From a bacterium (GTDB taxonomy: Bacteria; SZUA-182; DTGQ01), in contig JBFLZW010000018.1 in assembly GCA_040755755.1 (NCBI GenBank), positions 1 through 64,000 on the forward strand: a DNA stretch of 64,000 bases, in the 5' to 3' direction. The position numbers and the translations under genes were made by a program. The notes beneath the pieces are model-generated. The model saw only the letters and a program-made list of their open reading frames with translations. It was not told where the DNA came from and did no database searches. Below, in pieces: positions 57,207-64,000 of the stretch (position 1 is its first letter; every line of letters starts with the position of its first letter).

Positions 57207-58886
57207 GTGTACTGTACTGTCGTATTCAGATTCCACGAGGAGGCTGCGGGTAACAGGGAAGCGGGGGAAAGAAAAAAGGGGCCGGCGCGGGTGATCTCTC
57301 CTGCTGCGCTCCGGAGGTCAAAGAGGTTGGCTGGAAGACAAATAAGCGTCACTGATGAAGTGGATCTTTTGCTCAATGTGATGCCCCCGCGCATTCGCAA
57401 GGCAATTGAATCCAAGGAGCATGGAGACCTTTTGCTTGAAATTGTAATCGACCTGGGCAGACCTCCTGAGATGAGGTTTCTGGACCATGTGGAGGAACTG
57501 CTGGTTGAGAATATTTCCCGGGAAGACATTGACTATGTCGTTTCGGGTGTCGGAAAATTCGGAGAGGACAACCGGGCAGGCATCGAGCGGACCCTGCATC
57601 GCATCTCGGCTATCCGCAACCGGGCAGGGGTGATTATCGGCCTTACCTGCCGGGTCGGGCGGGCTGTGTTCGGCACGGTGGATATTGTACAGGATGTGAT
57701 CAAGAGCGGCGAGTCCCTTTTGGTCCTTGGCCGCCCCGGTGTAGGCAAGACCACGATTTTACGGGAGGCGGCCAGAGTGCTGGCCGATGATCTGGGCAAG
57801 CGGGTGGTCATTGTCGATACCTCCAACGAAATAGCCGGTGACGGCGATATTCCTCACCCCGGCATAGGCCGGGCGCGCCGCATGCAGGTCCCCTCCCCTG
57901 AGCGCCAGCATGCGCTCATGATCGAGGCGGTGGAAAACCACATGCCCGAAGTTGTGGTGATCGACGAGATCAGCACCGAAGCGGAAGCGATGGCTGCCAG
58001 GACAATTGCCGAGCGGGGCGTACAGCTCATTGCCACTGCTCATGGGAATGCTCTGGGCAATTTGCTGCAAAACCCCACCCTCTCCGACCTGGTCGGAGGA
58101 ATCCAGGCGGTCACGCTCTCCGATGAGGAGGCAAGACGCCGCCACACTCAGAAAACGGTGCTTGAGCGGAAAGCTCCGCCGACCTTCGATGTTCTGATCG
58201 AGATTCAGGATAAGGACAAACTGGCCGTATACCATGACGTAGCCGCAATGGTCGATGATTTCCTGCGGGGAGTGCCCATCCAGCCGGAACTGCGGGTGCG
58301 CAGGGAGGATGGCGAAATCGAGATTATCCAGCCCGCAATTCAGCCGGAACCCCCTGCACCGATTCCCTTTCAGCAGGGCGGAATGGCCGCCCAGCAGGCA
58401 GCGGGCATGGCCGGTTATCATCTGCCGAAAAACGTGCGGATTTATCCTTATGCCGTAAGCCGGAGCAGGCTGCTGAAGGCCATTAACAAGTTCAGGCTGC
58501 CTGCCACCGTGGTCAGCAGCCTTGACGAGGCTGACCTGGTCCTGATCCTGAAGTCGCCCAAAAGAGTCCAGCCCAAGCGCCTTCGCGAAGCCCAGGCACG
58601 CGGTTTGCCCATCCACATAATTAAAAATAATACCCTGACTCAGATTGAAAATTTCCTGCGTTCGACCTTCACGGATGGTGATGGACATCCGGGAGAGGAA
58701 GGGGATGCCCTGCAGGAGGCTGAAGCAGCCATCAATGAAGTCATGGAGCACGGGCATCCGGTAGAGCTCGCGCCGCAGAGCAGCTACGTGCGCCGGTTGC
58801 AGCACCAGCTTGCCGAGCGATCCGGCCTTCCCTCGGAGAGCAAGGGAAGAGAGCCCTATCGGCGGGTGGTAATTTATCCCTTATAA
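57207..58886 (+). CDS. R3H-domain AAA ATPase (Ycf45-like)
   Basis: An ATPase of about 559 residues in the family of chloroplast Ycf45 and SpoIIIAA-like single-strand nucleic-acid proteins. The N-terminal segment (DEVDLLLNVMPPRIRKAIE, DLGRPPEMRFLD) is followed by the AAA core with Walker A LVLGRPGVGKTT, VVIVDTSNEIAGDGD, VVIDEIS and IATAHGNAL. The C-terminal part has a Gly/Pro-rich linker, a KH-like stretch (VRIYPYAVSRSRLLKAI) and a terminal R3H-like region. The start is uncertain: GTG 57207 has AAAAAGGAG about 14 bases upstream, while a TTG at 57078 would overlap a putative promoter. The role in RNA or DNA handling is unknown in bacteria. Confidence 0.88.
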   Translation: MYCTVVFRFHEEAAGNREAGERKKGPARVISPAALRRSKRLAGRQISVTDEVDLLLNVMPPRIRKAIESKEHGDLLLEIVIDLGRPPEMRFLDHVEELLVENISREDIDYVVSGVGKFGEDNRAGIERTLHRISAIRNRAGVIIGLTCRVGRAVFGTVDIVQDVIKSGESLLVLGRPGVGKTTILREAARVLADDLGKRVVIVDTSNEIAGDGDIPHPGIGRARRMQVPSPERQHALMIEAVENHMPEVVVIDEISTEAEAMAARTIAERGVQLIATAHGNALGNLLQNPTLSDLVGGIQAVTLSDEEARRRHTQKTVLERKAPPTFDVLIEIQDKDKLAVYHDVAAMVDDFLRGVPIQPELRVRREDGEIEIIQPAIQPEPPAPIPFQQGGMAAQQAAGMAGYHLPKNVRIYPYAVSRSRLLKAINKFRLPATVVSSLDEADLVLILKSPKRVQPKRLREAQARGLPIHIIKNNTLTQIENFLRSTFTDGDGHPGEEGDALQEAEAAINEVMEHGHPVELAPQSSYVRRLQHQLAERSGLPSESKGREPYRRVVIYPL

Positions 58887-58892
58887 TGGCAT

Positions 58893-58942
58893 AAAAAAAG
58901 GGCCAGGTCTTGACAGGTGATATGTCCTATGAGACCTGACCC
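58893..58942 (-). terminator. Intrinsic terminator for the secreted protein gene
   Basis: On the minus strand GGGTCAGGTCT pairs with AGACCTGGCCC, directly followed by seven T. It lies between the convergent R3H gene and the secreted protein gene; the plus-strand reading lacks the T-tract. Confidence 0.7.
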
Positions 58943-58977
58943 CTTCTCTGTTTATAAAAACCAGCCTTCTCAGCTAC

Positions 58978-59556
58978 TTACAACAGAAGATCGGTGGGAG
59001 TCAATAGTGAGCTTAACGTGGGAGTGGGAAGCAATGGAGTGGCTGGGTAGCTTGAATATACGGCCAGATATTCCCAGTTGGCTGCCGGGACCTCCTGTAA
59101 GAGCCACCAGACCGGTGTAGGTGCAAGAGTGGAGTATGCAGGCGGTAGAGTAATGGTTAAGGGCAGATGAGTGATGGTACTTATTAAAATATCGGGCGGC
59201 CAAAGATCGACACCCGTATAGGGATCATAATAAGCCATGCCAAGCGAAGTATTGTACAGCAGCCAGGGATATCCCAGCGAGGGATGCCAGGTCAGTCCAG
59301 GCTGGACAGGCAGAACCGTCGAAGGAGTAAGGCTGCTGACCAGGGGTGTCGGCAGACCAGTGGCAGGATCAGTCGGAGAAAGTACCGGCGACCAGAGCGG
59401 CCACAGGGTATTGTACGGTGGCATGGCAGCCCAGTTCTGGACACTGGTTGTCGTGGGAATGATCTGAGCTTCGACTGCTGAACACAGAAGCAGTCCGCTC
59501 AAGATCACGGCAGATAATAACCAGATATGATGCTGTAAGATCCTTTTGGTAGTCAT
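58978..59556 (-). CDS. Secreted Pro/Leu/Thr-rich protein of unknown function
   Basis: A 192-residue protein with a clear signal peptide (IWLLSAVILSGLLLCSAVEA, cleavage near residue 31). The mature part is rich in Pro, Thr, Leu, Trp and Tyr (WPLWSPVLSPTDPATGLPTP, YPWLLYNTSLGMAYYDPYTG), with no cysteine or charged clusters, and may be a structural or surface protein. AAGGAGGA lies 6 bases before the ATG. It ends at the strong terminator 58893-58942. The style resembles the Tyr/Pro repeat protein at 63497, and both may belong to the same class of exported fibrous proteins. Confidence 0.75.
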   Translation of the reverse strand: MTTKRILQHHIWLLSAVILSGLLLCSAVEAQIIPTTTSVQNWAAMPPYNTLWPLWSPVLSPTDPATGLPTPLVSSLTPSTVLPVQPGLTWHPSLGYPWLLYNTSLGMAYYDPYTGVDLWPPDILISTITHLPLTITLPPAYSTLAPTPVWWLLQEVPAANWEYLAVYSSYPATPLLPTPTLSSLLTPTDLLL

Positions 59557-59840
59557 TGCTGTTCCTCCTTATTGTAAAAAATCTATAAATGTTGGTCCTT
59601 ACTTTTTCCTTGAGCCTTGAACATTCGTCGCCACTTCTCATGATCCTGTGAGGGTGAATACCTTCTGGATGGTCTACTCTCAATCTATGTAAGATATAGG
59701 TGTAAAAGTTGCAATGATAGACGATGGGATTACTCAGGGTCTTACGGATTTACCTTCCGAAACCGTGGCCATAGCACATGGCCATAGCACACATTTCGCA
59801 CCCCAGTGCGGTCTTTATTACAGGCTGGCTTTAGCTTTAT

Positions 59841-60241
59841 CTATAGGAGGGAGAGAATCCTTAATCCTTCCACTGCTTGGTAGTGTTTTCTGTTGTTGGT
59901 AAGAAGCGTGAGATTATACGAAAGGCAAGTCGAGGCAATCAAAAGTCAAAATCACCAATCATCCTTTTTGCCTTCCGTAATCTTCCTCTCTCTTTGCCAA
60001 AGAGCTTACAAGTTTCATTTTCAATCCCAAGGATTGAAATATCAGCCAAAAAGTCATTTAAAGCTTTTTCATCAGTGCCTGGATCTATTGAATAACAGAC
60101 GCCTTCATAAAGCTCCGCCAAAGAAATTACGCTCATTGCTAATCCTTCTTTCTTCAGCGACTTAAGTTTTTCCACAATCCCTTTATGCCCATTCAAATGA
60201 TGAATAACTCAGTCAGTATCAACAAGATAAGATATTTTCAT
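59841..60241 (-). pseudogene. VapC PIN toxin with two disabling lesions
   Basis: The reading frame begins ATG at 60241 (MKISYLVDTD) then UGA where Trp is expected (DTDWVIHHLNG-type start), then continues (LKKEGLAMSVISLAELYEGV, GRLRKAKRMIGDFDF) to a second stop. A one-base shift there restores LIASTCLSYNLTLLTNN, ending at TAG 59841-59843. So it has one nonsense and one frameshift lesion. The start shares ATGA with the antitoxin stop. Confidence 0.85.
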
Positions 60242-60474
60242 AATTTTGGTTCTTCTCGAGTGGAAAGAAGACGATCAGCATAGATATTTTTTATTAATTT
60301 TTCAGCGTCAATTGTGTCCTTCCACGCTCCGGCTGCTTTTTCAAAAGCATCCTCCTGAGATTTAGAGGGAATATCTATAATAGTGATAATGATTTCCTTT
60401 CCTTCAGCAATATCGATTTTCTCCATTGGTTCAATGACTCCTTTGGAGAATTTTGCTCTCACGGTTTTTACCAC
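60238..60474 (-). CDS. DUF104/AF2212-type antitoxin (VapB-like)
   Basis: A 78-residue protein. The N-terminus VRAKFSKGVIEPMEKIDIAEG is the typical AbrB-like/DUF104 fold of antitoxins for PIN toxins. The start is GTG at 60474 with GAGGAGGG 6 bases upstream. The stop overlaps the start of the broken VapC by four bases. The reading frame is intact while the toxin is dead, as expected of a decaying module; the antitoxin may still repress its own promoter. Confidence 0.85.
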   Translation of the reverse strand: MVKTVRAKFSKGVIEPMEKIDIAEGKEIIITIIDIPSKSQEDAFEKAAGAWKDTIDAEKLIKNIYADRLLSTREEPKL

Positions 60475-60728
60475 TTTTAACCCTCCTCTTGATTTTGGTT
60501 GTTGGATTACAGCCTCTCATACATTGTTTTCCAGTTTAGAACGGATAGGATGTACTGTCAAGGATCATGTTCCTGTCTCCTGACTGTCTGTTTTTCATTT
60601 TTCGTCTTGAGTGCTGCCGGGGTTTCATGATATCCTGAGGCCGGTGAATCTTACAGGTTGCTGCGCTGTAATCGGCCCCACACATGCCAGGCGCACGGCA
60701 AACATAATCAGCAAGGAGAGAAAGGGAG

Positions 60729-61487
60729 ATGCTCCGAATTGAGGATCTGCAGGTTAAGGTAGGCGATAAAAAAATCCTGGAACACATTGACCTGGAAATT
60801 CATGCAGGTGAGACCCATATCCTGTTTGGGCCGAACGGGTCAGGCAAGACATCGCTGCTGATGACCATTATGGGGTATCCGCAGTATAAGATCATTGGCG
60901 GGAAGATTTTTTTCAAGGGAGAGGATATCACCCATATGCCGGTCAATGAGCGGGCCAGGCTGGGCATTGGCATCTCCTACCAGCGTCCGCCGACTATTCA
61001 CGGCCTGAAGACCAGACAGATGGTTCAGATCTGCGGCCGGGACAGGAAGGTTGATCCGGAGGAACTGGCCAGGCGGGTGAATTTTTCCGAGTTCCTTGAC
61101 CGCGATGTCAATGCCGGATTCTCCGGGGGTGAAATCAAGCGCTCGGAGCTCCTTCAACTTTTGGCTCAGGATGCCGATCTTTTACTCTTTGACGAGCCGG
61201 AGTCAGGGGTTGACCTTGAGAATATCCCCTTGATCGGCCGCACAATCAGCCAACTGCTCCAGCACGATGTAAAAGCGGCCCCCGGCAAGTCGCTGAAGGA
61301 ACTGCGCCAGGAGCGAAGCAAAATGGGTTTGATCATTACTCACACCGGATTTATTCTCGACTATGTCACTGCTGACAAAGGGCAGGTTCTTTTCTCGGGG
61401 GTGCTGACCTGTGCCAGCAATCCACGGGAGATTTTCAAGTGTATCAGTGAAGTCGGATATGAGGAGTGTATCAGATGCACGATTTAG
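60729..61487 (+). CDS. sufC: SufC Fe-S assembly ATPase
   Basis: An ABC-type ATPase of 252 residues. Walker A is GPNGSGKTSLL, the Q-loop SYQRPP, the signature FSGGEIKRSELLQLL and Walker B LLLFDEPESGVD, with the H-loop THTG. SufC drives conformational change of the SufB/SufD scaffold on which Fe-S clusters are built. The ATG has AAGGGAG just upstream. It overlaps the next gene by 13 bp. Only two SUF genes are present, as in the minimal SufBC (SMS) systems of anaerobes. Confidence 0.92.
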   Translation: MLRIEDLQVKVGDKKILEHIDLEIHAGETHILFGPNGSGKTSLLMTIMGYPQYKIIGGKIFFKGEDITHMPVNERARLGIGISYQRPPTIHGLKTRQMVQICGRDRKVDPEELARRVNFSEFLDRDVNAGFSGGEIKRSELLQLLAQDADLLLFDEPESGVDLENIPLIGRTISQLLQHDVKAAPGKSLKELRQERSKMGLIITHTGFILDYVTADKGQVLFSGVLTCASNPREIFKCISEVGYEECIRCTI

Positions 61488-62686
61488 ATGACAAGGCCTT
61501 GCAGGCAAAAGAGAAAAAAGCTGAGTTTGGCCAGGACATTGATCTCGATTCCTTTAGGCCGGAACCTTCTTCTGCCGGCCTCCGGATGGATTCTTCCGAT
61601 CTTTCCGAGGCGGATAAAGAGCGGATGGTTCTTGCCGGAATCGATGTCAGCGGAGCTGGAGCGTCAGGTACCTTCCTCCAGAAAAACAGTTCGGTGCTGG
61701 AATCTCTCTCCCGGCAGGATGGGCTGCAAGTGATGCCGATCAGGGAAGCCCTGGAGCGCCACCCCTGGGTTCACGATTACTACTGGAAGCTGATGCCGGT
61801 CGATACCGACAAATACACTGCCCGCACCCGGCTCGACCTGCATAACGGCTATGTCATCAGGGCTCTGCCCGGCAGCAAGGTTACCTTTCCGGTTCAGGCC
61901 TGCATGTATCTGGACAGGGAAGGTGCCAGCCAGCACGTCCATAACCTGGTTATCGCCGAAGAGGGATCGGAGCTTCATATTGTCGCCGGCTGCGCTACAG
62001 CCGGTCATGTGCGCCGGGCGCTTCATATCGGCATCTCCGAATTTTATGTCAAAAAAAAGGCCAGGCTGAGCTTTACCATGATCCATACCTGGGCCGAAGA
62101 GATCGTGGTCCGGCCACGATCTGTTGGCAGAGTCGAAGAAGAGGGGCTGTTTATCAGTAACTATATTTGCCTGATGCCGGTCAGGTCCATTCAGATGAAC
62201 CCCACCACCTACCTGACTGGAAAAGGGGCCGTGGCCCGCTTCTACAGCCTGCTGGTGGGCAGCCCGGGGTCGGAGATAGATGTCGGCGGCAGGGTTTTCC
62301 TGCAGGAGCCCGACACCAGGGCCGAGATTATTTCCCGGGCTATCACCAACGGCGGAACCATCATTTCCCGTGGCGACCTGATCGGTGAGGTGCCCGGCGT
62401 GAAAGCACACCTGGAGTGCCGGGGGCTCATCCTGAAGGGAGGATCCATGCGTGCCATTCCAGAGCTGGAAGGAAGGGCCGATGGCGTGGAAATGTCCCAC
62501 GAGGCGGCAGTAGGCAAAATTGCCCAGGAGGAAATCCTCTACCTCATGTCCCGCGGCCTGAGCGAGGATGAAGCCACTTCCACGATTGTCCGGGGGTTCC
62601 TGAATGTTGACATCCCCGATCTGCCGCCCCAGCTCAAGACGGAGATTGACCGGGCTGTAGGGCTCAGTGATAAGGAGATGATGTAA
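61475..62686 (+). CDS. SufB/SufD-family Fe-S scaffold
   Basis: A 403-residue SufBD-family beta-helix protein. ATG 61475 is chosen because GAGGAG lies 9 bases upstream within sufC. Family landmarks include GASGTFLQKNSSVL, EEGSELHIVAGCATAGH, LHIGISEFYVKKKARLSF, and the C-terminal SHEAAVGKIAQEEILYLMSRGLSEDEA. SufB catalytic residues are represented by the Cys in VAGCATAG and His in MIHTW and SHEAA. A second family member is absent, so it likely forms a homodimer with SufC. It ends 12 bases before a foldback repeat. Confidence 0.9.
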   Translation: MHDLDDKALQAKEKKAEFGQDIDLDSFRPEPSSAGLRMDSSDLSEADKERMVLAGIDVSGAGASGTFLQKNSSVLESLSRQDGLQVMPIREALERHPWVHDYYWKLMPVDTDKYTARTRLDLHNGYVIRALPGSKVTFPVQACMYLDREGASQHVHNLVIAEEGSELHIVAGCATAGHVRRALHIGISEFYVKKKARLSFTMIHTWAEEIVVRPRSVGRVEEEGLFISNYICLMPVRSIQMNPTTYLTGKGAVARFYSLLVGSPGSEIDVGGRVFLQEPDTRAEIISRAITNGGTIISRGDLIGEVPGVKAHLECRGLILKGGSMRAIPELEGRADGVEMSHEAAVGKIAQEEILYLMSRGLSEDEATSTIVRGFLNVDIPDLPPQLKTEIDRAVGLSDKEMM

Positions 62687-62697
62687 CATAACTACTC

Positions 62698-62880
62698 AGG
62701 TTCAAAGGGGCAAAGGCACAGAGGCACAAAGTTACTTTTGCTTCTGTGCTGCTTAACTTCCCGATTACATTGCTCAGCATTCATTGTATCCTCTCTGCCC
62801 CTGTGTGCCTTTGTGCCTCAGTAGTTACATTTGCCTTAAGGTAGCTTTGCGCCTCTGTGCCTTTGCCCCTCTCTGAACCT
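62698..62880. repeat. Foldback repeat of GGCACAGA-type units
   Basis: The left arm 62698-62731 (AGGTTCAAAGGGGCAAAGGC to AAAG) pairs with the right arm 62845-62880 with a two-base bulge and one mismatch. A smaller inverted pair lies inside (GAGGCACAAAG/CTTTGTGCCTC). There is no frame inside. Confidence 0.8.
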
Positions 62881-62885
62881 CACAT

Positions 62886-63068
62886 CTAACTGCCGCTCTT
62901 TACAACCGTAATCGAAAGCCAACCATAATCGTCAATTGAATTTGGGATTGTCCCAATCTTAAGGTGTTCTTTTGATAGTCGTCCAATTGCTCCTGTGGCT
63001 GATGCTGTCAATAATTTGAAATCCATAAGTATTCCGTTTTCTAACTCCTGATTCAGCAAGATACGGGT
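62886..63068 (-). pseudogene. Possible C-terminal relic of an unknown protein
   Basis: A 60-residue open piece on the minus strand between TAA and TAG contains ILLNQELENGILMDFKLLTA, then GAIGRLSKEHLKIGTIPNSI. The composition is protein-like, but no start exists. I do not recognise the family. Confidence 0.35.
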
Positions 63069-63152
63069 TTAAAATCCCGGCGCGGAGGGTACTATCCGTT
63101 ACACAGCGCGGGAATTACGCGGCTGGTTAAATAATAGCCCCCCTCACCTCAG

Positions 63153-63179
63153 CCCTCTCCCCCCAAAGGGGGGCGAGGG
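63153..63179. repeat. CCCTC-CCCCCC palindrome
   Basis: CCCTC-T-CCCCCC, loop AAA, GGGGGG-C-GAGGG. A member of the 1249-1296 family. Confidence 0.7.
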
Positions 63180-63248
63180 AGTGGAGGATGGCTATCCCCC
63201 ATGAGAAAGGCAGCGACTACATGTATTCGATAGTCGCTAACGGAAGAG

Positions 63249-63273
63249 GGTGGGGCTGCTTTTTTGCCCCACC
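63249..63273. terminator. GGTGGGGC hairpin with T-tract in the loop, second copy
   Basis: GGTGGGGC/GCCCCACC is a perfect 8-bp stem; the loop contains TGCTTTTTT. Compare 51748-51771. Confidence 0.45.
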
Positions 63274-63281
63274 AAATACCG

Positions 63282-63327
63282 CACGAGATCCCTTTGTCGA
63301 GCCTAACTGGCCGCGGATTTATCGCGA
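63282..63327. repeat. Dispersed repeat CACGA..CTGGCCGCG, second copy
   Basis: It shares GTCGAGCC and AACTGGCCGCG-GATTTA with 27359-27403. It sits between two palindromes, giving a composite intergenic cassette. Confidence 0.6.
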
Positions 63328-63351
63328 CGTGTACTTATAGCAGCGATTTTC

Positions 63352-63386
63352 CCCTCGCCCCTTCGAGGAGGGGGTTGGGGTGAGGG
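63352..63386. repeat. CCCTCGCCCC palindrome
   Basis: CCCTCGCCCC pairs with GGGGTGAGGG (one G-T pair) around a 15-base loop. A member of the 1249-1296 family. Confidence 0.65.
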
Positions 63387-63496
63387 AGTGCTTTTGGTCT
63401 GCTAATTCCCCCGTCGTGTACTGAGCTCGATAGCAAAGGCGTTTGAGAGCTGACGGCTTACAATCCAAACAATTTTCATTCTGGAGGGTTTTTGAA

Positions 63497-64000
63497 ATGT
63501 TTTCAAAGAAGGTGAGCTCGATATTCCTGATTATCATGGCTGTATTGTTTTGGTTACTGTCACTCTCCTCAGTTTGTGCCCAGGGATTTTTAGGGATTCA
63601 ACCCCTGGCTCTGGGGCTGGGGCTGCCTTATGCACCAGGAGCTTATGGGGCTGGCCCATATTGGGGAGCTACCGGGCTGGTAAATCCATTTCAAAGCCCT
63701 GTCGTAAGTCCGTATTGGCCCCCTTCCTACTCCCAATATCCAGGTCAATCTTCCATAGGTTATCCGATGGGTTATTCAACCTACCCAACTTATCCAGGTT
63801 ATCCGACCACTGGTTATCCAACCTACCCACCTTACACGGGTTATCCGACCTACCCAACTTATCCGAGTTATCCGACCACTGGTTATCCAACCTACCCAAC
63901 CTACACGGGTTATCCGACCTACCCAACTTATCCGAGTTATCCGACCACTGGTTATCCAACCTACCCAACCTACACGGGTTATCCAGGCTATCCGGGTTCC
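63497..64000 (+). CDS. Secreted Tyr/Pro-repeat protein (partial, runs off the window)
   Basis: 168 codons visible, no stop before the window end. ATG 63497 has GGAGGG 10 bases upstream. The signal peptide is SSIFLIIMAVLFWLLSLSSV with cleavage after CAQ (about residue 30). A Gly/Leu/Ala-rich section is followed by a Tyr/Pro/Thr/Gly repeat with an exact-looking 23-residue (69-bp) unit of GYPTYP and SYPTTG elements. Such Tyr/Pro-rich repeats resemble fibrous or adhesive extracellular proteins. The full length and any C-terminal sorting signal are outside the window. Confidence 0.8.
   Translation, partial: MFSKKVSSIFLIIMAVLFWLLSLSSVCAQGFLGIQPLALGLGLPYAPGAYGAGPYWGATGLVNPFQSPVVSPYWPPSYSQYPGQSSIGYPMGYSTYPTYPGYPTTGYPTYPPYTGYPTYPTYPSYPTTGYPTYPTYTGYPTYPTYPSYPTTGYPTYPTYTGYPGYPGS
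63770..64000 (+). repeat. 69-bp tandem coding repeat
   Basis: GTTATCCGACCTACCCAACT recurs at a 69-base offset (for example 63840 and 63909), with at least three units present and small variation. It encodes the GYPTYP/SYPTTG repeat and continues to the window edge. Confidence 0.75.

Noticed and set aside
60200-60241. In-frame UGA in the VapC frame as selenocysteine or reassigned codon
   Set aside because: The expected residue is Trp, a second frameshift lesion exists, and other genes in the window use UGA as a normal stop.
63770-64000. Regular repeats considered as a CRISPR array
   Set aside because: The repeats are contiguous coding units of 69 bases without spacers and continue the reading frame of a signal-peptide protein. 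The 12-base repeats in the Rpn gene and the heptad arrays also lack spacers.

Overview
The window reads as a chromosome segment of a Gram-negative, motile and probably anaerobic or microaerophilic bacterium with a Desulfobacterota-like gene content. The grounds are a dense chemotaxis and two-component gene set, a two-gene SUF iron-sulfur system, a probable selenoprotein, outer-membrane beta-barrel and FecR-type proteins, MopE-type and CTERM-like secreted proteins, and VapBC and Rpn modules. The phylum cannot be fixed from sequence reading alone. No rRNA, tRNA or CRISPR array was found.

Layout. 0.2-13 kb: a secreted protein, then a minus-strand chemotaxis operon read in the order mcp, STAS, cheY, cheA, mcp, cheR, cheD, cheB, interrupted by an exact 800-bp tandem duplication. 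13-20 kb: a PTS EIIA-like gene, VapBC, a secreted rhodanese, cobS-cobC, rho, a truncated Mut7-C protein and an excisionase-like regulator. 20-27 kb: two sensor kinases, ligA and polX. 27.3-28.7 kb: a gene-free stretch built of repeats plus a dockerin-like relic. 28.7-34.6 kb: dciA, a DUF1573-thioredoxin gene with an in-frame UGA followed by a SECIS-like hairpin, and a kinase/NtrC-type regulator pair. 34.7-41 kb: relics, a MopE-type protein split by UAG, a CTERM-like protein, a decayed kinase and an Rpn nuclease. 41-55 kb: an MCP, a 2,273-residue surface protein fused to a TPR/beta-barrel, a FecR protein, a glycosyltransferase and a PA2779/C39/TPR module. 55-64 kb: an EEP phosphatase, an R3H/AAA ATPase, a broken VapC with its antitoxin, sufCB, and a Tyr/Pro repeat protein running off the end.

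The chemotaxis genes supply receptor, kinase, response regulator and both adaptation branches (CheR/CheB and CheD), but no separate cheW is present here. The surface protein, FecR protein, glycosyltransferase and PA2779/C39/TPR genes lie on one strand in succession and look like a cell-surface export and processing neighbourhood.

The strongest candidate novelty is the selenocysteine-type DUF1573-thioredoxin protein at 29538-31049. A second theme is the abundance of foldback repeats made of short iterated units, which sit in gene leaders, end genes, and in one case are translated into a protein N-terminus.
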